Source: Lomentospora prolificans (taxonomy: Eukaryota; Ascomycota; Sordariomycetes; Microascales; Microascaceae). From it: a DNA stretch of 64,000 nucleotides. Positions within the stretch are counted from its first letter, which is position 1. Every line of letters begins with the position of its first letter. Made by a program: the position numbers and the translations under genes. Below the pieces are notes generated by a model. The model was not told where the DNA came from. It saw only the letters and a list, made by a program, of their open reading frames with translations, and did no database searches. Location of the stretch: positions 3,658,001 through 3,722,000 of the forward strand of contig JARFXM010000003.1 of NCBI GenBank assembly GCA_029532625.1, written 5' to 3'. Below are positions 1 through 12,255 of the stretch, one piece after another.

Positions 1-458
1 AGGATACTAGCCTATCCTTGGAGAAGAGGCGCTCCAGCCAAAGGTTAACTGGAGTCAGTTTGTTACCGATATAGCGCCAGATCGATCCCAGAGGAACTTT
101 GTGTGTACATAGCCCCAAGTAGCCCGGTTGTACCAATTACTTGTACAATTGGAAGATTATGCCAGACTCTTCTAGACTGACAAAGAATAATCATATTAGC
201 ACCCAACTGCGAAATGAGCGGTCGGGTGGGTGTAATTCCATGTTGACTAAGATACGCTGCGCTTCTGCCATCAAGTAGGAGTAGTGGCATGCCCATCCAC
301 TTGTTTTGGCAGGCTTCCAGCTGGGTATTGATCCGTTTTAGCCAGCGTAGCCAGGCCAGCAGTACAGCTGGCCGGCGGGAAGCACAACATACCCAACAAA
401 CTGGTAGCCTGGCCTCAGGGACTGCCACCTGGCTGGCTACTGGACGTCGACGGTAATA

Positions 459-538
459 CCGCCTGGCCAGTCTGCAACTGGAAAGGCGGCCACAGGTGTG
501 TCCTTACACCGCTGGCCCGTGACCAGACTACCAGGCGG
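459..538. repeat. imperfect inverted repeat (hairpin-forming)
   Basis: The 16 bases at 459-474 (CCGCCTGG..AGTCTG) match the reverse complement of 524-538 except near the centre of the arm. Between them a smaller GGTGT/ACACC pair sits around 494-510, so the arms can fold on each other. The surrounding 350 bases are rich in CTGGCC words. This may be the remnant of a mobile element terminus, but no transposase can be read next to it. Confidence 0.4.
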
Positions 539-715
539 AATGCGACTACTTCGTACGAAAGGTACCATCGCAAGTGGTCAACTTGACATTCTGGTGGGCA
601 GGGCAGGTATTCCACTATTCCACTTTACCGAACTCGACGCCGCGAAGATTCGGTGTTGGCGGGAGAAGAAAAACTCTAGAACCAGGAGTTCTCCGGTGGC
701 GCCGGGTAAGAAAAA

Positions 716-720
<5 letters not shown>

Positions 721-752
<32 letters not shown>

Positions 753-765
753 AAAAGAAAAGAAG
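721..765 (+). repeat. poly(A) tract grading into an A/G-rich run
   Basis: There are 30 consecutive A residues at 721-750, followed by GAAAAAGAAAAG-type sequence. It follows the CTGGCC-rich patch at 300-540. An A tail in this position fits a decayed non-LTR element or processed copy on the plus strand, but a simple mononucleotide expansion explains it as well. Confidence 0.6.
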
Positions 766-3700
766 CAAACAAAGGAAGAAAGAAACTAAAAGAGCAGGCA
801 TTGCCGTCGACGAGTGGTTCTGGCCATTACTAATTTTGGCTGCGATGCTGTCAAGAGTGACGTGACGTTTTGTACAAACGGAGCATCCGTTCCTCAGACT
901 CCTGCCAAGGTCCGCTCTCCACTGAGTAAAGATCAGGGCCAGCTGTTGTATTTTGACTCGGGCTTCTTCGCTGGCCTGGCAGTTTGAGAGACGCAAGAAG
1001 TAGGATGGAACGAAATGCGTCGAGCTTCCCCGTCACCAGCGCTTCCACGGATTTCATGGGCATCCGTAGATCAATCAAAAATTGGACCTACCGCTAGTAC
1101 TTACGCAGCCGCGTGACCACGGGTTGGTCCTGGAAATGGCGGCCCTGTGCTGCACGGCGAGGAACATGGGGAACATGGGGAGGACTGAGTGTAATGCGAT
1201 GCCCGCGCGCTCTTGCTCGAATCCTCGGTGCTCGAACGAGTAGCATTGAACTGATGTTAGGGGTGAGCACGGATGCGCAGCCAGCCAGCGGATGCAGACA
1301 TTGATTGATGTGTCAATTTTCTCTCTAGCTGTGTGGTACCAGTGCGGCAGTCCTCTGCTTTTCTTAATGCAATGTCTAGCAAAAGGAGAACATTGGAATC
1401 TCGAACATTGACAAGTATTGATGAGTCAGGTCAGCTTGACGGGCGAGACGGTGTGCGAATTTCTTAGCATTCCCACCTCGGCTTCGACTTCGACGATGCA
1501 GCATCAGTGTACTTGTAAAGGCCTCACACCTTGTACGAAGGTACACAATATCCATCTTCAGGGAACCAAGCGGCGTCCCGAATACGCACCCGACAAGCCA
1601 ATTGACCCGGATGACCAACCATGAGCTCGATCGACATGATAGACAGTGTCGACACCGACATCCCACCTAATATTAACCCCTACAATCCCTCCCCATCGCC
1701 ATTTATTGCCTATTCGAGCGCCACTTCCTCGCCTCGGCCACCTATCCTTGTAGAAGTGGGAGCCAGCACTAAACCTCCGCACACCCTTTCCCTCAGTCTA
1801 TCCCCTTTCAAACCTATCTCCTTGAGAATCGTGGGACAGCCACAGATCTAGATCCAATCACCTGAAACTAATTGAAGATGTTCAAAGCCTCCAAGGTCCG
1901 TAGCCACCACAGATCGACGACGGCCACCCTGCAGACGAAAGACCGATGATCTTCTCCCATATCTGTCGGCCTCCAGACAATAAATTGGGCTCGCTTGGTT
2001 GCAAAGGGTAAACGGGGCAGCGTTGGGAATGTAAATAGATATCAACCCCAAGGCAGTTTTCGCGTGCAGCCCCCTTTGGACGAGATCAATTGACCTCGCC
2101 GGACGTTAGCAGTCTGACAAATTGTTTTACTCCGGTGGCTCGCCTCGAGCTTGACTCGAGTCTTGCATGGTTCCCGCTCCCGGAGTATCGCGATTTCGCC
2201 TTCACACTACAGAACCCAGCTTCTCCGGAAAAAAAAGGCAAGACGCCCACTCCCGGAATTACTTGGATCCCGTCCACTTAATTTCCAACTCCAGCCACCT
2301 CCCAGAGCCTCAACTTCAGACCTCAAATTTGGCGCCGGGTAGTGTCTCATCACTTTTTCGAGCCATGCTTTGTCCCCCAAGACTTTTTTCCCTGAAATTA
2401 TTTACTTGTATGAGCGGCAGCAACTCCGGCCGACTATTCCTATTGGCAATAGAAAAGAAAAAAAAAATATTAGGGAGACAGGGTCACACATGTGTTTCGT
2501 TCACGGTCATATGGTGCTGCACCCTTCAAACCCTCTCCCGCTGAATATTGAACGTCAATAGTCAAGTTAACGCTGGCCCCCTTAAGCCTTGGACGTGGCA
2601 TGCAACTTGCATACTTTCGTCCCATTTGACTTACCCATCCCCCGGATTCGGACTCGCTCCCTCTCCTTTCCGATCCTTTCTCAACGTGTTAGATGATACG
2701 GAGTCGGTGATTTACAGGACCTTATTCCCCAGATCTTTCTCTTACGCCCCCTTTTTGCCACATCAGGTGAATCGCGGGAGGACAAAGGCCTCACTCCGAA
2801 CTTGCTCCAGGGATCGGCCGGGATTGCCCAGCAATTGGATTCCCTTTGTAGCTATCACCGAACCCGACTTCTTTTCCCTTTCAAAATACAACCAGACGCA
2901 TATGGCGGGAAGTGGCAAAAACATGAAATCGGGCATCCGAATCTCAGCTACTGCCTTTCCTTCTTTGTTTCCCTCATCGCCTATGATTTTAATTAACCCA
3001 CCATACCACCGAAACGTAGTGTTCAATTTTCGCCCAAGGCACAACCTACAAGGCGGAGCTGGCACCAATATGCCTGTATGATCGAGTTAATTCCTCCATC
3101 ATTGGGTCCCTTTTACCCCGTCGGACAACTGACAACTGACGTGTTCTGTTCTCGGCCTGGCTTTCCACGCTACTGCGAAGCTATGCCGGACGCCACGCTG
3201 CCGAGCGGTCACGATGCGAAGGATTTCTGTCCGCATAGGTCCTTGGTGTTCACTGGTGCCCAGCGAACCCCGGTCTCTCGGCGGGCACTAAGGCAAGTAG
3301 GAGGAGGGGCAGTGGAGGGGTAATCGGGCCTGCAAGAGATCCGGAGAGGCCCCTCCTATCCCGCATTTTCGCCTTGCCCAATGGATTTGTTACTGTAGGG
3401 GATCTTTTTTTCCTTTTAAGCCTTGCGGAGGCGATGTAGATTGGGTTGCTTCCGCGCTGGTCCTTCGATCGTGCTTTGCTGTACCAAGGTTGTCGTTACT
3501 ACGTCGCCATGTGGTCATTTTTCTTCCTTTAACCACCCACTTATAGAAAGAGGTGTGCCAAGTGATTCATCAAGACAGCCCGTAAGTACCCTGGAGGGCA
3601 CGGTTTGTTACTGATGGGAGCTTTGTTCGACATCTCTACGGTTGACAACAGAGGACATGCAGATTGTCGGATTTGGAACCCGATCAAAGTTGCCGATGAC

Positions 3701-4335
3701 AAGCATGCTTTTCGTAGATGACGGGCCTGCATACGGCCTCGGGCGGCCCCGCCATACGTTGTACGATAGAAGATATTGAGGGCAATGAGGAATAAGCAAT
3801 ACCCAACCCTCACAAGGTAGATACTCACCGCACGCATACCCATGATCAAAGTCTGACACCGACGGTCGAGTTACCAGAAGAGGAAAGGGAAAAACGGGTG
3901 AAAAAGGAAAAATTACCAACCACCAAGGGATAGATACGAGGAGCCGGGCGTGTCTTGCTCGCAGCTGGTTGCCTGCCGTAAACAGGGGATTGATGCAGTT
4001 GTATATCATTACATCAATCCATGGATACACTTATGAATCTCCAGATCCACGTCTATAAACATACCTCCTACCCCGTTCAAGTGGGCGTCCATGTATACCC
4101 CGGCCATCACTATAATCCTTGCAAGACGGCATTGATCTTGCCAGAGCCATGGAACGCAATATGTGAGCTTCATCGGGAGGTGTAACACTTTGCAGCTGGC
4201 GACTCTTTTATTTTTTTTCTCCTATATACCAATCCGTAATATACCCGTCGCCCACAACCAGATTAACAGTCATCACACTGAGTCGCAAAGTACATTAAAA
4301 TCATTTATGGTCGTCAGCCCATTCATACAATTCGC

Positions 4336-6027
4336 TTACTCCCTCATGTTAACAACTGCTCTGATGCAATCTCCCTGCTTCATGGTTTCGAAAGCGTTGT
4401 TAATCTCGCCGAGGGTCTTGCGGTGCGTGATGAACTCATCAACCTTGAGTTTGCCCTGCAGGTAGTCGTCAACAAGGCCGGGAAGCTGGGTGCGGCCCTT
4501 GATACCACCGAAAGCGGAGCCCTTCCAGACACGGCCGGTGACGAGTTGGAAAGCTTATTGGTTAAACCTTGTTAGTCTCGACATCCCAGCAGAAAGGAGG
4601 GGGAAGGCAACGGTGACGCTGAGTGCTTGTCCAAAGGTAAAGATGACTTACGTCGGGTAGAGATCTCCTGGCCAGCGGCAGCAACACCAATAATGATAGA
4701 CTGGCCCCAGCCCTTGTGGCAAGCCTCGAGCGCAGCACGCATGACACTGACATTGCCAGTGCAGTCGAAGGTGTAGTCGCAACCACCATCGGTCATCTCG
4801 ATGAGCTTGTCAACGACAGACTGGCTACCGAGCTGGGTGGGGTTGACAAAGTCAGTCGCACCGAACTTCTTGGCCCACTCCTCCTTAGCAGGGTTAACAT
4901 CGACGACAATGATCTTGCTAGCCTTGTTAAGGACGGCACCCTGGACGACGGAGAGACCGACACAACCGGCGCCGAAGATGGCGACAGTGGAGCCCTCCTC
5001 GACGTTGGCGGTTACCCTAGCAGCGCCGTAACCGGTGGTGATACCGCATCCGAGCAAGCAGGTGCGGTCCATGGGGGCCTCGGGTTGGACGGCAACGACG
5101 GAGATGTCGGCGACAACTGTGTACTGAGAGAAGGTCGAAGTTCCCATGAAATGGAGAATGTCCTGACCCTTGCACTTGAAGCGTGTCGTGCCGTCGGGCA
5201 TCTGACCCTTACCCTGGGTGGCTCGGATCTTGCCGCAAAGGTTAGTCTTTCCGGACTTGCAGAACTTGCATTCCTTGCATTCGGGGGTGCTGCAGAGAGG
5301 AAAGAGAAACATTCGGTTAGCCAACGGGTTCGCAATAGGTCAGACGAGTGCCCTGTTGGACAGGTCTAGGGGTCCACATAATCGGCCGAACGCCCATGCG
5401 GAGACGGGACTCACTAGAGAGCGACAACGTGGTCACCGGGCTTCACGTTGGTAACACCCTCGCCAACGGACTCCACAATACCGGCACCCTCGTGTCCGAG
5501 AATGACGGGGAAAGCACCCTCAGGGTCCTTGCCGGACAGGGTATAGGCATCTGTACATGGACGTTAGCCAACGCCGTCCTTGCAACTTATTTCCTCTTTC
5601 TCCTCCTTGCTATTCTCTGATTGGATCCGGTGAGTCGGCAAACTAACCTGTGTGACAGACACCGGTGTAGTAGATCTGGATGCGGACCTCGTGGGCCCGA
5701 GGAGGGGCGACCTCGACGTCCTCGATGCTGAGTTCCTTTCCGGCCCCCCAGGCGACGGCTGCCTTGCAGGTGATGGTCTATATATAGGGTTCAAGGTTCC
5801 CCACGTTAGTCCACAATGACTCGGATAGAGCATGTATAATTATTACTGGGAGGATCGACTGAATCGACCAAGATTTCCATTCTCGAAGACATCGTCTTTA
5901 TTTGCGGGTCTGTCTTCTTTGATGTTGGTTTTTCGTGCGAGTGCGGTTGCGCATCGATTTTCTGTCAAGGGGGGATGTATGTGAGGGGTAAGAAATCATT
6001 ACATACCTTGCCAACGGTGTCAGCCAT
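4336..6027 (-). CDS. SFA1: S-(hydroxymethyl)glutathione dehydrogenase (class III alcohol dehydrogenase)
   Basis: Oxidises S-hydroxymethylglutathione to S-formylglutathione with NAD+, the main cytosolic formaldehyde detoxification step; the family also reduces S-nitrosoglutathione. Five exons read 6027-6007, 5777-5648, 5550-5415, 5289-4652 and 4553-4336, giving 380 residues, the usual family length. Catalytic zinc ligands are Cys48, His70 (in GHEG) and Cys177; structural zinc ligands are Cys100, Cys103, Cys106 and Cys114. The Rossmann loop FGAGCVGLS follows near residue 205. The seven-codon first exon MADTVGK joins TITCKAAVAW through GTATGT and a TATATAG acceptor. The cysteine-rich exon joins the C-terminal exon (PFQLVTGRVWKGS) across an intron of about 100 nt. 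Neighbour NUP85 is divergent, so the two share 6028-7964 as 5' flanks. The identification is secure; the tiny first exon is the only inferred part. Confidence 0.95.
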
Positions 6028-7964
6028 GGTTGTGATGGTTGAGGGTATCTGGTGAGAGTTTGAAAGCAGAAGTTCGGGGGATCAGAAAATAACGGTCCCG
6101 ATATAGAGGAGAATTACAAGAAGGAATCAATTGATATAATTAGACGACGTGAATGCAATTAGTCGACAGAGATGGGAAGATAGCAGGAGAGAAACGCAGA
6201 GCAACGTTTGGAAGCTTGCGGCCTGGACACAAGATATGAGGTTGCTGAGCTAGTGGGGAAGGTGCTTTGGTCTGCGGGGCAGCTGGGCTCTTTCCACAGG
6301 TTTGGTGGGACGGACAGGTGGGGTGACTGAGAAATGAAAAGCACATCTTTCGGGGTGCCCACATTATCATCTCGGCAGACGCTTTCACTCGGGCTGGTTA
6401 CGAAGGATGCTCGGAGGGAGCTGGCGGCACCGCTGGCTTTGAGCCAATCAATACACTACCTGGGCCCGGCTCGCTGTTACCAGGTCGAGCAATGCGTCCC
6501 GAACTAAGTCGGGGGTAGGAGAAAGCTCGACATTCGGCATTTGACTGAGCGGCAGTCGTGGCAGTGAACACGCCGAATGACACACTATTGCGAGCTATGC
6601 TATCTGTAACGAGCAGCAAACGGCGATGACCTTTGATACGTTGCTTCTGTTACCCACTTCGCGATTTACCCCTCACCCCGCATCGGGCTTGGTGGCCGGT
6701 TAGCGCCGCCTATCTCCCTTTCTTATCGGCACTTTGCAGCAGAGATCTGTGCAGCATTTCTGCTGCTAATGCATTCTCGGAAGCGAGGGCGACCTGGAAC
6801 CATGCAGAAGGAAGTGTTCAACGAGTTCCATTGAATACCAATGGCTGCGTGTTCGTCCTTAGCCCAAGGAACGACATCACGCCTTATGGACGTGCCCATT
6901 TCCGAATTCACGAACTGCGAGCTTATGTGGGGGATCCGAACGTTCTGAACGTGCTGTCTAATGTTACAGTCAGGGTCCCTCATCTCCAGTAGGCTTGGTG
7001 ATCACCTTGATCAGATCCTTCTAATCGATGAGGTCTGCCCTGAGTTATCACCATCTTGTTTGTTCAGAACACAAGCTAGAGCCAAGGCTAGGCTACCGGT
7101 GTCCGCTGTTCTCGGCCTCCGGCGGTGACACCTCTTACTGGAGAAGGTCTCTGTCCGTATCTCGCGTGAAACTTCACTTAAGTTATAATCATCCATCAGA
7201 GGCAATGAAACACCATGGGGAAAGCCGTTAGGACCTGGTGAGTTATTCCCTAGAGGCTTAAGGAGTAATAAGGACCGTAATTGCAAGTTGCAAGTCACCA
7301 TTGCTTCTTCAAAAGCTGAAGTCCAGGAGCAAAAAAGGTGAACCAACAACAGTTCAAGCTAAGATTTGGTTGTGCTCCCGAAAGGAAAGATATTAATTAT
7401 TGAATGGTTGGTTTCTTTTGAAACAGCAGCAGCGAAACCAAAATACTATCGTGCCAGCCCGGGACTCGACAATGGTGTCGTCATCTTCGAAGGAGGGGAA
7501 CAATTTGTCCCTGCTGAGTCAGCAAACAACAGTCTGTGGCTGGCCTGGTACAAGTATGACATGGACTTTGGTGCGGTTGTGTCGCCCCGTTGCAGCAACG
7601 GAGGATGCCGCGAGACATTGATTGGCTGCAAGCTTCCAAAGTAAACTCCTGCCTTGCCAAACAGCTCCCAAAATTTGTCCATAGTCGTGACCGCGAAATC
7701 GCGACCGACGACGAGAAGCTATCCGCGACGAGGGAACCATTCCCCTTAACCCTGATCCACCCTTACGCTTGATTGAATTGGAGCCATCGAAATATCTCTG
7801 TTTTCGATATAGTTTTGGCGAACCTTTGCCGCTCCTGACCATCCCACCCCGATCCGATATTGATCTTGTTCGATGAACATTCTTGAAGCGCGTGGACGAT
7901 ATTGACTTCGTAACGTGCCTCAATAGGCTCCCCCTAGCGTCAGCGCCGCTGGAGTCAACTTACG
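6028..7964. promoter_or_regulatory. divergent intergenic region between SFA1 and NUP85
   Basis: These 1.9 kb separate two genes transcribed away from each other, so both promoters must lie here. Frames inside (for example 6633-6992 and 7519-7923) look like chance: they overlap on both strands, and no family resemblance is visible. I could not assign a specific factor-binding site. Confidence 0.5.
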
Positions 7965-10900
7965 ATGGCGAACCGGTTTACCGCCTTTGGGGGCTCTTCC
8001 GACCCTTTGACGCCCGATAGGAACTCACGTAATGGCGGAAAGTTTTCATTCGGCACCGAGCCCACCACCACACCAGCTGGTCCCCCGCCTTCCTCGTCGA
8101 ATTCTTTCACGCCTGCTGGTGCTCCATCTGCCTCTTATCTAGGTAGCTCCATGATGCGCGGTCTAACGGGCTCAAAACCTGCCGCCCAAAACTTCTCTGG
8201 GGGGAGTTCGGGGTCTACAGGAAGGAACTTGTTTGCGCGTAAGGGGAGTTCACCTCTCACTCGAAGCGGACGTAATGCAAAGGAGCGAGGACCTTCAGGA
8301 CTAAGCCAATCCATCCGTGCGGAGAGTGTTGAACGAGAGACACCGCCCAAGAAAACAGCAGGAACATTCCGATTGGCGTTTGATGAATTCGACGATGACG
8401 ACGATGACGACGACGAGGAGGATGAAGAAGCAGATCCGGAACCCGAGAAGGACCAATACGAAGAAGAGGATGCTGATTGCGAAGAAGAAGAAGAATACGA
8501 AGAGGATGAAGAATACGAGGAAGATGTGCGTCTTCCTTTTGGACGATCCGGCCACGGGGCCCTCGACGCCGAGGTTGAACGCTACATCAATCGTGATATT
8601 CAGGGTGACGATGAAAGCGAAGAAGACGAGGAAGACGCTGAGGCTGAAGAGGATGATGACCCTTTCCTGACTATGCACGATGATGAACCACGCGACACTA
8701 TCGAAGGTTCGGATATGGATGAGGAGGACCTGATGGTTCTTACTACGCCTGCTGCCGACGAACGAGCAAGACAAGAAGCGGAGAATATATTCCGTGCGTC
8801 ATCAATAAGAAAGTCTACAGTCGGCCCTAAAGTCGATTTCCAGTTCGACGCCATTTCCCGTGAGCACTACAAGACCGCAGGCGCTGCGATTATCAACGAG
8901 ACTCCGGACCTTATTCTAGATACTGAGGACCTTGTTAGTCGTCTGTACGATGAGGGAATTGGCGCCAAGGATGATGCGGAAAAACTCGATAGTTCGTTGG
9001 GTATTGCCGCTATTGGTCTGACGCAGATCTGGAACGACTACGCCCAGGATCTTCCCAATCCCGAAGAGGAGCATGCGACTGAGATTGGGCCCCCTCCAAC
9101 AGCGGAGCCTTTTAAGAAAGCTGCCTTTATTGCCAACCTAGTTATACGAATGCATCACACGCGATCCGATTCCGACTACGACGAGGGCAAGAGGGTTCCC
9201 CTTCCGCAGGTTCTATTCGAGTGGATGGCGAAGAACCACAACGTATACCCCGACCAGTTTCGAGAGGTGGTTGACCAGCGACCAAATCCGGTCTGTCATA
9301 GCCTTTACTGGACAACTGTTCGGACTACACTTGTGAGAGGAGAGGTGAAGGAGGCAGCACGTTTGCTAAAGACTGCCGATTTTAAATATGTCAAGAAGGG
9401 TCGTGGCCCGCCATCTTATTCCGGCAAGGCTTTGGAAAATATTGAGCTTGCTGTCAAGCAGACGTGTGATATGCTTGATAACTGCCCAGGCGCTAATGGT
9501 GACTGGAATATTTTCGGTAGCGATTGGACTCTGTTCCGTGTAAAGGCGCGCGCGTCTTTAGATCAACTACAGCGGTTTGCGGAGGGTAAGGATCATCAGC
9601 AATTCGGGTCTAGCGAGTTCGACTACGGAAATTCCATGGTGGGCCTTGCCCGCAAGGCGGAGAGCCAGGTTCCCTGGGAAGTGTACGAGCAGCTGATGTC
9701 CATCTATGATATCGTCATTGGTGACCAGACTGCGATTTTGGAGACGGCCCAGGATTGGTGTGAGGCGACAGTCGGTCTTTGTGGCTGGTGGGATGAGGAG
9801 AAGGACAAGCCCAAGAAGCGTCGTCTAGGCCAATCGCTTAATCTGCTTGGCTCAACGCAGCTTGTAGCTCTCGAAGACTACTTCGAGCGCATGGCCCGGG
9901 CCGTCCACACTGCCGTTGAATCCGACTTCCACTTCGATCCCAGGAACGGAGTGGCGGTGGCGGTTGCCTCTGCCTTTGAGTGTAATTTTGCTGCCGTCAT
10001 TGGCATTCTTCGCGCGTGGTCACTCCCTGTCGCATGTGCTACAGCAGAAATCGCCGCACTCGGTCAGTGGCTGCCGAAACCTCAATCCAAACCATTGCTG
10101 CCCATGGACGCTTTCGATGACGATGACCTAGAAGTTCTCGGTGTGCCTCAACAGGGCCCCGATGAAGTCGAAGGTATCAAGGACACGACAATTGTGCAGT
10201 ACGCCCGTGAGCTCGCTGGTATCGATCGGATCTCGTCTGACCGCGAGGGCTGGGAGGTGGCCATCCAAGTCCTCGGCCGGATGGACTCTGTTGAGAAATC
10301 CGAAGAAACTGTCGGCGAACTGCTGCACGACCTTTTGGAGACGCTGCAGCCTGATTCGAGCGTTACCGTTGATAAGATGTGGAGGATCCTTAGCGAGCTT
10401 GGTATGGTTAGCTTCGCCGAGGAAACCGCAGAGGTAATGAAGATTGTTGTAGGCTTTTTCTTTGCATCCTTTACTAACAAGCGTATAGGCATTTGCCGAT
10501 CTCCTAGGCAAGGATTCCCACCGCTATGGTGAGGCTATCTGGTACTATGCCCTCGCGCACAAGTCCGCCAAGGTGCGGGAAGTTTTGAACCTCCTCACCT
10601 CCTACTCTCTCCTCCAGTCGACTGCCTATCCGCCCCCTAGCGACCTTGACGACCATCTCCACCGGCTTCTAACAGACAGGGGTGCCGCTCTGGAAGATCT
10701 CGCAAACAGAGATATCGAAGCCGCTGAACTGGTTGGTAGGATGCTCAGCGGGTACGCCACATTACGCAAATTCTACGAGATCAGAGATTCGGAGGGTACT
10801 ATAAAATCTACTGGCCCTGGTCTCCGGAGCGTCACGAACAAAAAGCTTGCGGCGACAGCGCTCGTTGCTGTTATCGCCAGCTCAGACGACAACATTCGCG

Positions 10901-11406
10901 GCGGCCTCTATGACGAAACTCGTGATGCCGTGGTTAGCGAGGATTTCCTCCTCGCCCTCCTTGGCGAATCCATGGTCCTCGTTGGCCACCAGCCTCCGGT
11001 ATTAACACTGGAGCAGATGGATGTCCTCCTCAAAGCCATTGAGGACCTCGAGACGGTGGGCACGCGCGTCTACACCGCCTGTGAGGAGTTCTTCAACCTG
11101 GTTCTGGCGTCGGCGCAGGGTCTCAAGGGCTCAACGCCGGCGGACCTCTTGAAATCTATCTCGAGCAGTACGGGTGGACTCGGCGGCAGCTACGTCCTCA
11201 GCGGAAGCAGCATGCTTGCGAGCCAGCTGCACAGGAGTATTGGCAGCAGCTCCTTGTCCCATGTGCCCAAGAGGGCATGGGATTGGAGGTCGGGTCTGAG
11301 AGCCGACTCGACGGCGGAGGAGGTGCTGAGGATCTTGAGGCTCGGGCTATCCAAGGAACTGGCAAGACTGTGGTTGCAGGATGCGGATAATGTTGCCCTG
11401 TTTTGA
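7965..11406 (+). CDS. NUP85: nucleoporin Nup85 (Nup84/Y-complex component)
   Basis: A scaffold nucleoporin of the Y-shaped (Nup84) complex, needed for pore assembly and mRNA export. Two exons, 7965-10433 and 10489-11406, are joined by a 55-nt phase-0 intron with donor GTAATG, branch sequence TACTAAC and acceptor ATAG, giving 1128 residues. The first ~120 residues are Gly/Ser/Pro/Thr-rich, like FG-type termini but with few FG pairs. Residues ~140-250 are strongly acidic, with D and E runs. The remainder is helical and fits the alpha-solenoid of the family; characteristic stretches include VLFEWMAKNHNVYPDQF and the WCEATVGLCGWWDEEKD segment. ATG 7967 region: the start ATG at 7965 is the first in a frame that stays open to the intron. 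The 3' end converges on the DUF952 gene 270 nt away. Family assignment rests on recognised sequence character, so it is slightly less certain than for the enzymes. Confidence 0.85.
8388..8690 (+). repeat. acidic low-complexity coding stretch (GAY/GAR codons)
   Basis: GAC/GAT/GAA/GAG repeats within NUP85 exon 1 encode runs of Asp and Glu, including eight consecutive Asp residues and several EE/EEE/EEEE runs. Such tracts are prone to length change by slippage. The antisense frame 8301-8774 is its hydrophobic shadow and not a gene. Confidence 0.8.
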
Positions 11407-11675
11407 AAGGAGGCAAAGTACGGGAACCCGGACGGATGCGGTGGAAAAACATAAACTACCATTAGCATAGATTGCGCGGAATGCGGTCTGTCGCTGGCTG
11501 CGTCACGCATGTATTGTATTTAATAGCAAGGACACACAACAAGCACCAAAAAGCACTTTTGCAAGGAATTTACACACGCGCGAGATGCCCAAAGAAGATG
11601 TAAAAAAAAAACTTTCTTTTCTTTTTTCTTTTTTCTCCTTTTTTATTTTTCTTCCTGAACCGAGCTGTACACATC

Positions 11676-12255
11676 TTACTCTAGCCAGTCGTCCCTCTCA
11701 AAGATGCCTCGCCATCCTTCCCCGGGATTCCTCTGGACTACTTTGATGCCGACAACTTCTTTTCCGCCAAAGCGCCCGTACAGATGCGGGAAAGCCCTAC
11801 CCTCGTCATCGCTGCCCTCCCATTTGACGGTACCTAGACGGTCGAGGCTAAGCTTGAGGATCCAGAGCGAGTTGTGCGCGTCGAAGAAGAGGCCTGCGAC
11901 ATTAGGTATCTACATGCGGGCACGTTAGCGCGGGGCTCGCCTTCCCAGCCGCGAGACTTGGATTGTAATCTTGGGATGAAAAGGGGTTGGCAAGAAAAAA
12001 AAAAAGGGGGGGGGGCGCATTCTTTTATTTTCTTCTGCCTCCTTGGTTCGAGATCGAGGTATGAGGAGGAGGAGGAGTGGTAGGCTGCAGCCAGAGGACA
12101 CATCAAGAGGTACAAACCTGCTTCGCAACGCTCAAGTGAATGAAGCCGTCGTTTGAATCGAGCTCCGAAAGAGGTAGCTCGTCCGGAAGCTGGCCGGGCG
12201 GTTCCGTATGCATGATCTTGTAGACGTACTCGGGGAGCGGGTTTGGCGCTGACAT
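11676..12255 (-). CDS. DUF952 domain protein
   Basis: Small conserved protein of unknown biochemical function with the DUF952 fold. Two exons, 12255-12118 and 11909-11676, give 123 residues, close to the domain's usual length, so the protein is essentially only the domain. Family hallmarks are the N-terminal YVYKIM segment, the DGFIHLS motif near residues 37-43, and the later LWILKLSLDRLG and FPHLYGRFGGKEVV stretches. The 208-nt intron carries an A run followed by a G run (about 11996-12016), which makes it longer and odder than most here. The gene is convergent with NUP85 and in the same direction as UBP3 upstream. No function should be inferred beyond the domain. Confidence 0.82.

Larger units (their letters stand above)
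1..4335. other. gene-poor region without a convincing gene
   Basis: Open frames here are short, lack ATG starts or overlap each other on both strands, and none resembles a family I know. The longest plus-strand frame (2548-3081) opens on TTG, and the 63-428 minus-strand frame opens on GTG. Visible structure is an inverted repeat near 459-538, a 30-A tract at 721-750 and scattered purine or pyrimidine runs. The last few hundred bases lie 3' of the SFA1 stop codon and probably include its terminator and 3' UTR. Confidence 0.5.

Noticed and set aside
2548..3081. 177-codon plus-strand frame
   Set aside because: Opens on TTG and overlaps an opposite-strand frame; sequence character is not protein-like.
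4716..5369. 217-codon plus-strand frame
   Set aside because: Antisense shadow of SFA1; no family resemblance.
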